A stretch of DNA of 64,000 nt from Defluviitaleaceae bacterium (GCA_009777845.1 WRLD01000016.1:1-64000); one strand, 5' to 3'; shown: positions 24,489-33,117, counted from the first letter of the stretch. The notes: generated by a model not told the origin, from the letters alone. A program made the numbers and translations.

Positions 24489-26822
24489 CTACCCCTCAAA
24501 CAACCCAATCAAAGACTCCGACTGCCCTGCCAGCTCCTCACTTGCCGCGGCGGTTTCCTCGCTCGCGGCAGAGTTGGACTGCGTTATGCTTGCTATCTGC
24601 GATATGCCAGTTACTACCTGCCTAATGGACTCCTCTTGCTCGGCGGAGGCTACTGCGATTTCGTCTACTATGCTTGCCACGCTGTCAAAATCTTCTATTA
24701 TTGATTTAAATGCCTCGGCGGTTTTTGCCGCAAGCTCTGTGCCTTGGTCTACCTTGCTTATGGTGTCGGATATTAGGTCGTTTGTTTCCTTTGCCGATAG
24801 CTGGGAACGCGCCGCCAAATTCCTTACCTCCTCGGCGACTACCGCAAAGCCCTTGCCATGCTCGCCTGCGCGCGCGGCCTCTACTGCGGCGTTTAGTGCA
24901 AGCAAATTGGTCTGGAAGGCTATATCCTCGATTGTTTTAATGATTTTGGCGATATTGCCCGACGAGGTTTTTATGCCGTCCATGGCTAGTACCATTGACT
25001 GCATTTCGTTGTTGCCGCTTAGTGCGTTTTGCTTTGATGCCTTTGCTCGTTCGCTTGCGGTCGAGGCGTTTCCTGCGGTTACGTGGGTTTGCTCGTTTAT
25101 TAGGTCTATGCTTGCGTTCAATTCCTCTATTGCGCTTGCTTGCGTGGACGCGCCCTGTGCGAGGTCGTTACTGCTCTCGGAAATTTGCTTCGCGCCGAGC
25201 GATACTCTTTCGCTTACCGTCTTGACCTCGTTCATGGTCGTGTTTAGCTTCTTTATCATGGATTCTAGCTTTGAGATGTCCTGTACAACCTCAACAAAGC
25301 CTATTTCCTCGCCCTTTTCGTTTTTCAAAGCGGCAATGTCCACCTGGAAGGTCATATCCATATGCGAGAACGAGGTTTGCGACATTCCGCGCTTTAGGCA
25401 AGCTATGCCGCAGTTGTCGGTATTGCATATTTTCGCGCCCCAGTTACTGCAATGCTGACCTGCCACCTCGCCGCGTGTTTTGCCCAGGAAGCCCTCGGTT
25501 GCCTTGTTTATAAACGTCCATTTCATGTCCCTATCGGTAACGGAAAGAGGGAAGCTAATGGAGTCGAGGATTGATTCGTACCAAAACGCTTTTTCCGCCA
25601 CAGCTCTTACTAAGGCGTTCAAATCGTTCAATAGCACAGCCCAATCGCCGCTATATTTGCTAGAATCTGCCTTTGCGTTCAAATCGCCGCCTGCGGCGGT
25701 TACGGCAAGGCTTTCTATGTCCGCGCTTATGCTTTTTATGTTGCTCACCACGCTCGCAAAGCGTTGATTTACAATGACCTTTTTGCCGGGAAGCACTGGC
25801 AGCTCGCTGTCAAAATTGCCGTTACCTATTTCTTCCAAGGAGCTAAGCATGGCGGAAATTTCGCCCACATAGGAATCGGCAAAGCTGTTTATTTTGTCCA
25901 TAAGCTCGCTGTAAGAGCCGCGATAGCCAGCGGTGTCTATTCGGTACTCGACATCGCCGTTTGCGTTAAATTCGTATATCAAGCGCGACAAATCGTCCGT
26001 CATTTTTCTGATTACGTCAATAAGCAGGCAGACATCTTTTGTCAGCTTGCCAAGCTCATTTTCGGAAATGCCCGAGCGGTCGATATTTACGTTCAGCTCG
26101 CCCTTAATCACGCTTTTCATCACGGTATGCAGTCTTTGCAACGGCCGCGCGATTGACAGGTTAATTAAATAGGAAACGCCCACCGACACAAGAAGCATTG
26201 CCAGCGCGAGAAGCAAAATAAGCGCCCTTGACGTATTCGCACCCCTTGTTGTATTTTCCTGTTGCTCGGCGGCAAATCGCAGGGCATCAGTATACATTGT
26301 ATCGAGAATTTCGGTCGCTGTGCCGAGAATTGGGCCGCCGTCTCTAAGGTACAGCATGGCTTCGAGCTGGTTTCCGTCCATCGCCAGGGCAAAGGCAGGA
26401 TTCAAATAGTTGGTCGCGTAGTCGGTTATATAGCCCCTCGCTTCCTCTATTTGCCGTTTATTGTCCGCCAAGGTGCTTGGCTCGCGCCGTTTATCCTTAT
26501 CGTTAATTTCGATATAGGCGTTTATGTACCCGCCCGCGTTCTCAAACGCTTGGTTAAACTCGCCGCCAAACCTTTGCACAAGCTCAGTATTTCCGCTTTC
26601 CAAAATCGCCGTAACGGCAAGCCGCCGCATGTGAATAATTTCGATGTTCAAATTCTTTAATGTCAAAATGCTCTGCATAGGAAAGTCGGAAATGTAGCGA
26701 TTGTTATTGTCCACCCTGTTTATTGACAAAAACGACACAATACCCAAAATTGCAGTAAAGATGATAGCCACCCCAAAGCCAAGCATTAGCTTCCATTTTG
26801 TCGCCAAATTATTGAATTTCAT
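24489..26822 (-). CDS. Methyl-accepting chemotaxis protein with PAS domain
   Basis: A 777-residue chemoreceptor: transmembrane helix at about 12-32, a four-helix-bundle ligand domain (about 33-190) with an insert of loops, second helix at about 195-217, HAMP and HAMP-like helices, a PAS domain at about 415-520 with a cysteine cluster ([20 protein letters not shown]), and the signalling domain with the conserved hairpin tip ([39 protein letters not shown]). The Cys cluster could bind a metal or sense redox state; that is inference. GGAGGG lies 6-7 bases before the ATG. Its promoter holds a ten-base homopolymer between consensus boxes, so expression may switch on and off. No other chemotaxis genes lie near. 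Confidence 0.93.
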   Translation of the reverse strand: MKFNNLATKWKLMLGFGVAIIFTAILGIVSFLSINRVDNNNRYISDFPMQSILTLKNLNIEIIHMRRLAVTAILESGNTELVQRFGGEFNQAFENAGGYINAYIEINDKDKRREPSTLADNKRQIEEARGYITDYATNYLNPAFALAMDGNQLEAMLYLRDGGPILGTATEILDTMYTDALRFAAEQQENTTRGANTSRALILLLALAMLLVSVGVSYLINLSIARPLQRLHTVMKSVIKGELNVNIDRSGISENELGKLTKDVCLLIDVIRKMTDDLSRLIYEFNANGDVEYRIDTAGYRGSYSELMDKINSFADSYVGEISAMLSSLEEIGNGNFDSELPVLPGKKVIVNQRFASVVSNIKSISADIESLAVTAAGGDLNAKADSSKYSGDWAVLLNDLNALVRAVAEKAFWYESILDSISFPLSVTDRDMKWTFINKATEGFLGKTRGEVAGQHCSNWGAKICNTDNCGIACLKRGMSQTSFSHMDMTFQVDIAALKNEKGEEIGFVEVVQDISKLESMIKKLNTTMNEVKTVSERVSLGAKQISESSNDLAQGASTQASAIEELNASIDLINEQTHVTAGNASTASERAKASKQNALSGNNEMQSMVLAMDGIKTSSGNIAKIIKTIEDIAFQTNLLALNAAVEAARAGEHGKGFAVVAEEVRNLAARSQLSAKETNDLISDTISKVDQGTELAAKTAEAFKSIIEDFDSVASIVDEIAVASAEQEESIRQVVTGISQIASITQSNSAASEETAAASEELAGQSESLIGLFEG

Positions 26823-26873
26823 TTGGGTACCCTCCTTTATCCTTTTTAGCCTTCTACAGGCTTCATATGGTAA

Positions 26874-26902
26874 ATTATACCCCCCCCCCAGAAATTTGTC
26901 AA
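26874..26902 (-). promoter_or_regulatory. Consensus promoter with a C10/G10 tract in the spacer
   Basis: On the minus strand TTGACA (26902-26897), a 17-base spacer AATTTCT plus ten G (26889-26880), then TATAAT (26879-26874). Both boxes are perfect sigma-70/SigA consensus and 17 is the best spacing. Any gain or loss of G by slippage moves the spacing away from 17. Transcription would start about 45 bases before the chemoreceptor ATG. Confidence 0.88.
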
Positions 26903-27002
26903 ATACGCCGATTTAGGGCGGTTTTAGGTGATTATAGGTGGTTTCAAAGGATTTTTATAGTGTTTGCGATTCTGGGCGGTAAAAATTTTTTGTAGGTGTT
27001 TT

Positions 27003-27170
27003 GTAGGGGACGGATAAGCAGGCAGTAAGGTGTTGTCTAAGTGGTTTTCTTAGACAACACCGCACGCCGACCCTATCCGTCCCGAGGCTACCTCGCTCTG
27101 CGTTAATGTATGCTAACCGTCCCGAATTATAGAACGTGCGTACCTCGGGACGGATAAATCCGTCCCCTAC
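27003..27170. repeat. PE-C element filled by PE-D in its end palindrome
   Basis: The left end GTAGGGGACGGAT is split from ATCCGTCCC by a PE-D element (27016-27072); the rest (CCCGAGGCTACCTCGCTCTGCG ... CCGTCCCCTAC) matches the other PE-C copies. The PE-D position differs from that in the copy at 12176, so there were two independent insertions. Confidence 0.85.
27016..27072 (+). repeat. PE-D palindrome (57 bases), second intergenic copy
   Basis: AAGCAGGCAGTAAGGTGTTG start, stem GGTGTTGTCTAAG / CTTAGACAACACC, CGCACGCCGACC end. In the forward frame it is open for all 19 codons, reading KQAVRCCLSGFLRQHRTPT. Confidence 0.88.
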
Positions 27171-27179
27171 AATAAAATC

Positions 27180-27720
27180 GTCGTGGATTTTTGCACGAAC
27201 AAATCCGCGTAATCCGTGAAAATCCGTTAAATCCGTGTTTAATTGCCTTTAAATCCGCACTCTATTGTCTGCCGTGCCTCGCTCCCTCTGTGCCTCTGTG
27301 CCTCTGTGTGAAAATCTTTTAACCTAAAAAATGATGTTCTACATTCTATCTGCGTCCATTATTTGTCAAAAAGATTTTCACACAGAGGCACAGAGGCACA
27401 GAGGGAACGAGGCACAGTAGAAGCACGAACGAATCCGCGTAATCTGTGAAAATCCGTTAAATCCGTGTTTAATTTACGCATTTTCACCCCATCCACGACA
27501 ACCGCACGAACGCAGGTTCTTTGTAGGGGACGGATTTATCCGTCCCGAGGCTACCTCGCTCTGCGTTAATGGACGTTACCCTCCCCGAATTGACGAACGT
27601 GCATACCTCGGGACGGATAAATCCGTCCCCTACAAAAAAGCTATTAAACACGGATTACGCGGATAAAAAAACGCGCCAGATAAAATCCGCGTAAATCCGT
27701 TAAATCTGTGTTTGATTTAC
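27180..27720. repeat. Mixed PE-A, PE-B and PE-C block
   Basis: PE-A units at 27194-27240, 27428-27475 and 27643-27715 flank a PE-B hairpin (27269-27420, with arms CTGCCGTGCCTC / GAGGCACAG) and an intact 111-base PE-C (27523-27633). No gene is seen. Confidence 0.8.
27523..27633. repeat. PE-C element, empty copy
   Basis: Full PE-C of 111 bases with GTAGGGGACGGAT..ATCCGTCCC ends in inverted orientation. CTCTGCGTT at 27559-27567 runs directly into AATGGACGTT, the site where PE-D sits in the copy at 12176. It serves as the empty-site reference. Confidence 0.88.
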
Positions 27721-27766
27721 ACATTTTAGCTTCGTGCGTTTGTCGTGTTCACCCATCGGTTGGGTA

Positions 27767-27794
27767 TTGCTTTTTTCTGATTTTTGGGTATAAT
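27767..27794 (+). promoter_or_regulatory. Promoter of antisense RNA, unit 1
   Basis: TTGCTT-N16-TATAAT, with TATAAT at 27789-27794. The same pair occurs in units 2 (28198-28225) and 3 (28630-28657) with identical spacing. It directs transcription into the 3' end of the toxin-like gene on the opposite strand. Confidence 0.8.
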
Positions 27795-27797
27795 AAA

Positions 27798-27829
27798 AGC
27801 AAGCCACTTGCGGAAACAAGTGACTTGCT
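27798..27829 (-). terminator. Terminator of toxin-like mRNA, unit 1
   Basis: Stem GCAAGTCACTTG / CAAGTGGCTTGC followed on the minus strand by TTTTATT. Unit 2 (28229-28260) keeps the stem although three base pairs are changed (CACGAG / CTCGTG), and unit 3 (28661-28692) matches unit 1. Confidence 0.75.
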
Positions 27830-27920
27830 CAGTACACAGCCGTTTCGGCTGGCTCACGGATTTACGTCATTTTAAATTGAACGCAAATAGCCGTTACCTT
27901 GTCCGAGGACGGCTATTTTT
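27801..27920 (+). ncRNA. Candidate antisense antitoxin RNA, unit 1
   Basis: Starts about 7 bases after TATAAT and ends at a hairpin AAATAGCCGT / ACGGCTATTT followed by a T-run (27885-27920). About 120 nt, overlapping the 3' UTR and the last codons of the toxin-like gene, as in RatA/TxpA-type systems. The ends are predicted from promoter and terminator only. Confidence 0.6.
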
Positions 27921-28040
27921 GCGTTCTTTGCTTTGTTCTTCGCTGCAACAGGTACATTTGTAACAACGATAAGCCAGATATAACCCTGCCGGTTGTGTCG
28001 CAAGCTGTATCAACAAGGATAACCATTCATATACGCTCAT
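27894..28040 (-). CDS. Small membrane toxin-like protein, unit 1
   Basis: A 48-residue protein beginning MSVYEWLSLLIQLATQ with one hydrophobic helix (residues 6-24) and a Cys-rich, basic tail (RCYKCTCC...). The start resembles the MSxYEALxLMI start of the small holin-like/type I toxins of Bacillota. AGGGGTGAGG lies 4 bases before the ATG. Differs from units 2 and 3 only in the tail (KERKNSRPRTR). Toxicity is inferred from the family-like start and the antisense layout. Confidence 0.62.
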   Translation of the reverse strand: MSVYEWLSLLIQLATQPAGLYLAYRCYKCTCCSEEQSKERKNSRPRTR

Positions 28041-28197
28041 TAGCCTCACCCCTTTCGGAGTGACCCAGCCGTCCCGACTGCTTGCACATTATAGCACAAA
28101 AATCCTTTTTGCGAGGACTTTTTTTTAATGCTTTCTTAAAATAATATCCCTGCTGTGTTTGTCTTGGACAGAACACAATCACCCAATCGGTTAGGTA

Positions 28198-28225
28198 TTG
28201 CTTTTTTCTGATTTTTGGGTATAAT
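28198..28225 (+). promoter_or_regulatory. Promoter of antisense RNA, unit 2
   Basis: TTGCTT at 28198-28203, 16-base spacer, TATAAT at 28220-28225. Same as unit 1. Confidence 0.78.
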
Positions 28226-28231
28226 AAAAGC

Positions 28232-28352
28232 AAGCCACGAGTGTGACCTCGTGACTTGCTCGTTGAACAGCCGTTTCGACTGGCTCACGTTTTTCACGTT
28301 ATTTAATTTTTAACGCTAGTAGCCGTTACCTTTGTCGAGGAGGACGGCTACT
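28232..28352 (+). ncRNA. Candidate antisense antitoxin RNA, unit 2
   Basis: From the unit 2 promoter to a hairpin AGTAGCCGT / ACGGCTACT at 28318-28352. The T-run after it is weaker than in unit 1 (TGTTGCG), so the true 3' end may lie further on. Confidence 0.5.
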
Positions 28353-28472
28353 GTTGCGTTCGCGTTGTTCTTCGCTGTGACAGGTACATTTGTAACAACG
28401 ATAAGCCAGATATAACCCTGCTGGTTGTGTCGCAAGCTGTATCAACAAGGATAACCATTCATATACGCTCAT
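28326..28472 (-). CDS. Small membrane toxin-like protein, unit 2
   Basis: A 48-residue copy of the unit 1 protein: the first 31 residues are the same, and the tail reads HSEEQRERNSSRPPRQR. The same AGGGGTGAGG ribosome site is present. A TTATACTG -10-like box lies about 55 bases upstream on the minus strand. Its ATG is 432 bases from that of unit 1. Confidence 0.62.
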   Translation of the reverse strand: MSVYEWLSLLIQLATQPAGLYLAYRCYKCTCHSEEQRERNSSRPPRQR

Positions 28473-28629
28473 TAGCCTCACCCCTTTCGGAGTGACCCAG
28501 CCGTCCCGACTGCTTGTACAGTATAACATAAAAAGTCTTTTTGCGAGGACTTTTTTTTAATGCTTTCTTAAGATAATATCCCTGCTGTGTTTGTCGTGGA
28601 TAGAACACAATCACCGCATCGGTTGGGTA

Positions 28630-28657
28630 TTGCTTTTATCTGATTTTTGGGTATAAT
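28630..28657 (+). promoter_or_regulatory. Promoter of antisense RNA, unit 3
   Basis: TTGCTT at 28630-28635, 16-base spacer, TATAAT at 28652-28657. Same as units 1 and 2. Confidence 0.78.
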
Positions 28658-28663
28658 AAAAGC

Positions 28664-28783
28664 AAGCCACTTGCGGAAACAAGTGACTTGCTCGTTGAAC
28701 AGCCGTTTCGACTGGCTCACGTTTTTCACGTTATTTAATTTTAACGCTAGTAGCCGTTACCTTTGTCGAGGAGGACGGCTACT
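28664..28783 (+). ncRNA. Candidate antisense antitoxin RNA, unit 3
   Basis: From the unit 3 promoter to the hairpin AGTAGCCGT / ACGGCTACT at 28749-28783. It overlaps the 3' end of the unit 3 toxin-like gene. Confidence 0.5.
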
Positions 28784-28903
28784 GTTGCGTTCGCGTTGTT
28801 CTTCGCTGTGACAGGTACATTTGTAACAACGATAAGCTAGATATAACCCTGCCGGTTGTGTCGCAAGCTGTATCAACAAGGATAACCACTCGTATACGCT
28901 CAT
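28757..28903 (-). CDS. Small membrane toxin-like protein, unit 3
   Basis: A 48-residue protein with the same sequence as unit 2 at the protein level despite some base changes (GTATACGAG for VYE, CTAGCT for LA). Its ATG is 431 bases from that of unit 2. The synonymous changes suggest that the protein has been kept. A plus-strand hairpin with T-run (AAAAGTC..GGACTTTT, near 28965-28990) marks the outer end of each unit. Confidence 0.62.
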   Translation of the reverse strand: MSVYEWLSLLIQLATQPAGLYLAYRCYKCTCHSEEQRERNSSRPPRQR

Positions 28904-29014
28904 TAGCCTCACCCCTTTCGGAGTGACCCAGCCGTCCCGACTGCTTGCACATTATATAACATAAAAAGTCTTTTTGCGAGGACTTTTTATTTTTTTACAA
29001 GGACGCAAGAATTG

Positions 29015-29043
29015 TTTACAAAGCATTGAATATGTAGTATATT
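29015..29043 (+). promoter_or_regulatory. Likely promoter of the RelB/YafQ pair
   Basis: TTTACA-N17-TATATT, 20 bases before the relB-like ATG; an overlapping TATAAT at 29045-29050 is an alternative -10. The A+T-rich stretch between would be a natural operator for the antitoxin. Confidence 0.5.
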
Positions 29044-29063
29044 CTATAATAGAGGTGATTAGA

Positions 29064-29306
29064 ATGGCAAATACCACTTACAATATTCGCATTGACTCCA
29101 CTATTCGGCAGGAAGCCGACACGCTTTATAAAAGCATGGGCTTGTCGCTTTCCGCCGCTGTAAATTTATTCCTCACACAATCGGTTATCCAAAAGCGGCT
29201 TCCCATTAGTGAAATAATAGCCGAGCCTATCGGTGAACCCCCCGACGATAGAGAGTATTATTCCTTTGATTCATGGGATAAAGCAAGGGAGTGGCTAGAT
29301 GCTTAA
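29064..29306 (+). CDS. RelB/DinJ-type antitoxin
   Basis: An 80-residue protein with an N-terminal ribbon-helix-helix domain (TYNIRIDSTIRQEADTLYKS, MGLSLSAAVNLFL) as in DinJ, and an acidic C-terminal tail (DSWDKAREWLDA) that would bind the toxin. The ATG at 29064 follows AGAGGTGA; a longer frame from 28974 has no such site. It overlaps the toxin gene by 8 bases. The complex normally represses its own promoter. Confidence 0.88.
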   Translation: MANTTYNIRIDSTIRQEADTLYKSMGLSLSAAVNLFLTQSVIQKRLPISEIIAEPIGEPPDDREYYSFDSWDKAREWLDA

Positions 29307-29577
29307 ACCCGAGCTGTCCAATCGCTTCAAAAAGGATTATAACCTATTGAAACGGCGAGGCTACGACCTGTCAAAGCTCGACACGGTTATTGTTCTGCTT
29401 TTGAAGCAATCGCCGCTTGAACCTCGCCACCGCGACCACCCATTAAAAGGCAGCTGGCGCGGGTATCGAAGCTGCCACATTGCTGACGATTGGGTGTTGC
29501 TCTACAAAATTGACGGCGAAAGGCTTAGGCTCATGCTATCTCGCACAGGGACACATGTTGATGTCTATGGGCAATAG
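29299..29577 (+). CDS. YafQ-family mRNA interferase toxin
   Basis: A 92-residue RelE-fold protein of the YafQ branch: RFKKDYNLLKRRGYDLSKL, HPLKGSWRGYRSCHIADDWVLLYKI with the catalytic-type histidines, and a C-terminal LSRTGTHVDVYG. YafQ cuts mRNA on the ribosome. Start codon overlaps the antitoxin gene, so both are translated together. Confidence 0.9.
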   Translation: MLKPELSNRFKKDYNLLKRRGYDLSKLDTVIVLLLKQSPLEPRHRDHPLKGSWRGYRSCHIADDWVLLYKIDGERLRLMLSRTGTHVDVYGQ

Positions 29578-29611
29578 ACCAAGACCCTTATCCCCCTATA
29601 AAATAACTGTA

Positions 29612-29640
29612 TTGACCCCGACAAAATTTTGGCGTATTAT
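29612..29640 (+). promoter_or_regulatory. Promoter upstream of cotH
   Basis: TTGACC-N17-TATTAT, about 80 bases before the cotH ATG. It fits the vegetative sigma factor rather than a sporulation sigma. Confidence 0.6.
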
Positions 29641-29723
29641 ATATTGCATATTATTATGCTTCTAAAGGCAATCGCCTAAACAAGCCTAAGCAGGGCGAAT
29701 TGCTTTATCCTTGGAGGGATTTT

Positions 29724-31904
29724 ATGAGAATTACAATCGCGGTCGTTATTTTTGCGTTGCTAATCGGCTCTGTAGTTTTTTATGACACTATTCGAGCGCC
29801 TTTTATGGGCGACAGGCTTTCTGTCGAGTTTTCCGAAAGGCAATATTTCCACACCGAGGATTTTACCGTTCAGCTTACTCCTACCCTGCGTAACGCCAGG
29901 GTTTATTACACCCTAGACGGCTCTACGCCTACGCTCGATTCGGCGGAATACCGCAGACCGCTCGCCTTTAGCGTGCAGGACGACCTGCAAATCGTTACGA
30001 TTAAGGCGTTGGCTGTTTTTAACAATCGTGTGTTTTCCAATACCTCTACGCGTACATACTTCCTAGGAAGTGATGTACACGAACGCTTTGACACTATGAT
30101 TATTTCGCTTTCTACCGATGCCGAAAATCTATACGACCACGACACAGGCATAATGGTGGCAGGGGCAACGCGCGACGAGTTTTTGCGTGAAAACCCAGAC
30201 CACGAGCCGCAGCCCAACGACCCCGCAAACTTTAATATGCGCGGCGCGGAATGGGAACGCCCAGTTTTCATGGAAGCGATTTTGCCGACTGGCGAGCGAG
30301 TATTTTCGCAGGGCGCAGGAATGCGTATACACGGTGCGTATGCAAGGGAAGATGAGCCTAGCGCACTGCGGATTATTCCGCGTAGGGAATATAACCCGCG
30401 CTCTGGCACATTTGACTACAACTTCTTTAATGACGTATCGCGTGACGGCATTTATACACAAATAGCGCGCTATGAAACAATTGTTTTGCGTAACGGCGCG
30501 GAGGACAGAAACCACGGTATGCTTCGCAATGAGGCAGGGCTTACGCTTGCCCGACAAGCAGGGCTTACTACGGTACTTCCGCATCGTCCAGTTGTTGTGT
30601 TTTTGAACGGCGAATATTACGGCTTTGCGTGGCTTGTCGCGCGTGCGGTAGACCATTTCTTGGAAGATTTGTACGGCGCGCCTATGCGTAGCTTCGACAA
30701 TGTTTCGGGCGGCGAGTATGTATTTGAAACAGAAGAACCCTTGCAATTAGAGGCGTTGAACGAGCTGGTAGGCTTTGCGGAAAAAGACCTCACGAACGAT
30801 GCGGTTTTTGCACAGCTGGAAGCCATTTTGGATATTGACGATTTCCTGCGTTATTACGGCTTTCAGATGTATATAGGCGCGGAGGAATGGCCGTTCACGA
30901 ACCTGCGCCGTTGGCGTTACACTGGCGGAGCAGGGCTAAGGGAGCTTGCCCCCGAGCTAGACGGCCGCTGGCGGCATTTTGTGGCAGACCTTGACCTAGC
31001 TCTCGGCTTGGCAGGCGATTATACTACGCCCACATTCGAGCGAGTTTTGACGGACAGCGAGCTAGGAAGCCCCTTGCTTGCCAGCCTTTTGAAACGCCCC
31101 GACATGGCGGAACGCTTTACCATTATTATTAACGACCTCGCCGCAAACGCAGTCACCGAAAACAGTACGCGCGAGGCAATCGGCGCGCTTACCGCGGCAG
31201 CGCAAAGGGAAATTACAACCGCGATTAACGCAGGGCGTTTCCAGGACGGCGTTACGTGGCAAACAATGCAGGAAAATCACGCAGATATGGTCGAATTTGC
31301 ACAAAAACGGCCGCTTACGGTGTTTCCGTTCCTTGCGGAATACTTTGGCTTTGACAACAGCCTATTTAATGTAAGCGTAACTGGCGGTGAAGCGGTAATC
31401 GGCTCGTTGCCTGCCGCCTCGTCACGCTACTTTGAGCATTTAACCGTGCCTGTAAGCCCTGTTTTGCCGCAGTTTGGCGTATTTGAACACTGGACACTAA
31501 ACGGCAGACAAATAGACACGCCCGACATCACCGTTACCAGTCAAGATGCGGTAGACGGAACGGCACAGCTTGCGTTGACTATTAGCTACGACTATCCGCC
31601 GGTAATGATTGAAGCCGCATACGAAACGCCCGAGGGCGCGAGTGTGATTGTTTTACGCAACACAACTGACGAGCCTGTAGTCGTAGATAGCTTATATTTC
31701 AGCAATCAAGCGGATAATCTACGCAGGTACAGAATACCGCGTATTCGCATTGAAGCAAACAGCACAGAGGAATTTGCAGGCATGAACAGCCAGGATGCGG
31801 ACGATATATGGCGTACGCGTATAAACTTTAACGTGCGTAAGGGCAGAATGATTTTCTTGTCTGATATGGAGGGTAATGTTGTACAGACGATTATCCCAGA
31901 ATAA
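29724..31904 (+). CDS. cotH: CotH-family kinase with chitobiase-type domain
   Basis: A 726-residue protein: N-terminal transmembrane helix or signal anchor (about 3-22), a CHB_HEX_C-type beta domain (YYTLDGSTPTLDSAEYRRPL at about 70-95), then the CotH domain with RIHGAYAREDEPSALRIIPR, LRNGAEDRN and DLDLALG, the last in the place of the metal-binding aspartates. CotH of Bacillus is a spore coat protein kinase; many Clostridia have secreted CotH with extra domains. A C-terminal lamin-tail-like region (VIVLRNTTDEPVVVDSLYF) follows. TTGGAGGGA at 29711 sets the start. prfA follows 9 bases after its stop. Confidence 0.86.
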   Translation: MRITIAVVIFALLIGSVVFYDTIRAPFMGDRLSVEFSERQYFHTEDFTVQLTPTLRNARVYYTLDGSTPTLDSAEYRRPLAFSVQDDLQIVTIKALAVFNNRVFSNTSTRTYFLGSDVHERFDTMIISLSTDAENLYDHDTGIMVAGATRDEFLRENPDHEPQPNDPANFNMRGAEWERPVFMEAILPTGERVFSQGAGMRIHGAYAREDEPSALRIIPRREYNPRSGTFDYNFFNDVSRDGIYTQIARYETIVLRNGAEDRNHGMLRNEAGLTLARQAGLTTVLPHRPVVVFLNGEYYGFAWLVARAVDHFLEDLYGAPMRSFDNVSGGEYVFETEEPLQLEALNELVGFAEKDLTNDAVFAQLEAILDIDDFLRYYGFQMYIGAEEWPFTNLRRWRYTGGAGLRELAPELDGRWRHFVADLDLALGLAGDYTTPTFERVLTDSELGSPLLASLLKRPDMAERFTIIINDLAANAVTENSTREAIGALTAAAQREITTAINAGRFQDGVTWQTMQENHADMVEFAQKRPLTVFPFLAEYFGFDNSLFNVSVTGGEAVIGSLPAASSRYFEHLTVPVSPVLPQFGVFEHWTLNGRQIDTPDITVTSQDAVDGTAQLALTISYDYPPVMIEAAYETPEGASVIVLRNTTDEPVVVDSLYFSNQADNLRRYRIPRIRIEANSTEEFAGMNSQDADDIWRTRINFNVRKGRMIFLSDMEGNVVQTIIPE

Positions 31905-31913
31905 GGTGAATTG

Positions 31914-32978
31914 ATGTTTGACAAACTAGACGAGCTAGAAACAAAATTTACGGAATTGTCCGCGGCAATCAGCGAGCCTGATGTGATTGCGGACAATTCT
32001 CGCTGGCGCGAGCTAATGAAGGAGCATAGCGACCTTACGCCGATTATTGATTCGTACAAGGAATATAAACGGCTTCGCGACCAGGTAGACGATGCCAAGG
32101 TCTTGCTTAACGAGGAATCGGACGAGGATTTGCGGCAGCTTGCCAAGGAAGAAATAAAGGACGGCACGGAAAGGCTGGAGGCCATAAGCGGCGAGCTGAA
32201 AATTCTGCTTCTGCCCAAAGACCCCAACGACGAAAAGAACGTAATCGTGGAAATTCGCGGCGGAGCGGGCGGCGACGAGGCCGCGCTGTTTGCTAATACG
32301 CTTTTTCGTATGTACGGCCATTATGCCGAACGCCGCCGCTGGAAAACAGAGGTAATGAGTGCCAACGAAAACGGACTAAAGGGCTTCAAAGAGGTCGTGT
32401 TTATGATACAGGGCAGGGGCGCGTACTCCCGCCTTAAATATGAAAGCGGCGTACACCGCGTACAGCGCGTACCCGAAACGGAATCGAGCGGACGGATTCA
32501 TACGTCCACGGTGACTGTGGCGGTTTTGCCCGAGGCAGAGGACTTGGACGTAAACCTCAACATGGCGGACGTGCGCGTGGACATCTACCGCTCGTCCGGC
32601 AACGGCGGCCAAAGCGTAAACACAACGGACTCCGCCGTGCGCGTTACGCACGTTCCCTCAGGCATAGTCGTGGCGTGCCAGGACGAAAAATCGCAGCTAA
32701 AAAACAAGGACAAGGCACTGAAAATCCTGCGCGCGCGCCTGTACGATATGGAGCAGGAAAAGCAACACTCCGAGCTAAGCGCGGAACGCCGCAGTCAAAT
32801 AGGCAAGGGCGACCGAAGCGAAAAAATCCGCACGTACAACTTCCCGCAAAGCCGCGTAACCGACCATCGCGTTTCGCTTACGCTGCATAGGCTGGACGCG
32901 GTGTTGAATGGGGACTTGGACGAGATTTTGGATACTTGTATTACGCATGACCAGGCGAAGAAGCTGGGAGGGGCATAG
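31914..32978 (+). CDS. prfA: Peptide chain release factor 1
   Basis: A 354-residue class I release factor. It has the N-terminal helical domain, the peptidyl-hydrolase motif GGQ ([20 protein letters not shown]), and the RF1 stretch [18 protein letters not shown]-like near the C-terminus. It recognises UAA and UAG. AAGGTGA precedes the ATG at 31914. The last codons (GGG GCA TAG, GA-stop) lie inside a PE-E element that begins at 32970, so the native C-terminus and its stop codon have been replaced by repeat sequence. No prmC methylase gene follows. Confidence 0.94.
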   Translation: MFDKLDELETKFTELSAAISEPDVIADNSRWRELMKEHSDLTPIIDSYKEYKRLRDQVDDAKVLLNEESDEDLRQLAKEEIKDGTERLEAISGELKILLLPKDPNDEKNVIVEIRGGAGGDEAALFANTLFRMYGHYAERRRWKTEVMSANENGLKGFKEVVFMIQGRGAYSRLKYESGVHRVQRVPETESSGRIHTSTVTVAVLPEAEDLDVNLNMADVRVDIYRSSGNGGQSVNTTDSAVRVTHVPSGIVVACQDEKSQLKNKDKALKILRARLYDMEQEKQHSELSAERRSQIGKGDRSEKIRTYNFPQSRVTDHRVSLTLHRLDAVLNGDLDEILDTCITHDQAKKLGGA

Positions 32979-33056
32979 CCCCCTTTCTACGATATACTCG
33001 TTGATGTTTTGCGTTAAACGCAAAACATCAACTTGGTGGGAATGTCGTCACGCGGA
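32970..33056 (-). repeat. PE-E element with nested PE-F at the prfA end
   Basis: Read on the minus strand: GTGACGACATTCCCACCAAG, the PE-F palindrome (33000-33032), a diverged linker and the closing hairpin GGGGC-TAT-GCCCC (32970-32982). The prfA stop codon TAG is the loop of that hairpin. Confidence 0.85.
33000..33032. repeat. PE-F palindrome (33 bases) nested in PE-E
   Basis: Arms GTTGATGTTTTGCGTT / AACGCAAAACATCAAC, nearly perfect 16-bp stem. It sits at the same point of PE-E as in hemW. Confidence 0.85.
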
Positions 33057-33073
33057 GTGGTTTCCGAGTGTGC

Positions 33074-33117
33074 AAAAAGCCCCCTGCAAGGTTAAAAGAC
33101 CTTGCAGGGGGCTTTTT
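33074..33117. terminator. Strong bidirectional terminator
   Basis: Stem AAAGCCCCCTGCAAGGT / ACCTTGCAGGGGGCTTT, loop TAAAAG, with T-runs on both sides. It ends prfA transcripts from the left and the protease/small gene transcripts from the right. Confidence 0.92.

Noticed and set aside
28326-28529. Longer 67-residue form of the unit 2 toxin
   Set aside because: The extra N-terminus crosses the ribosome site and likely promoter; the three units share the later ATG.
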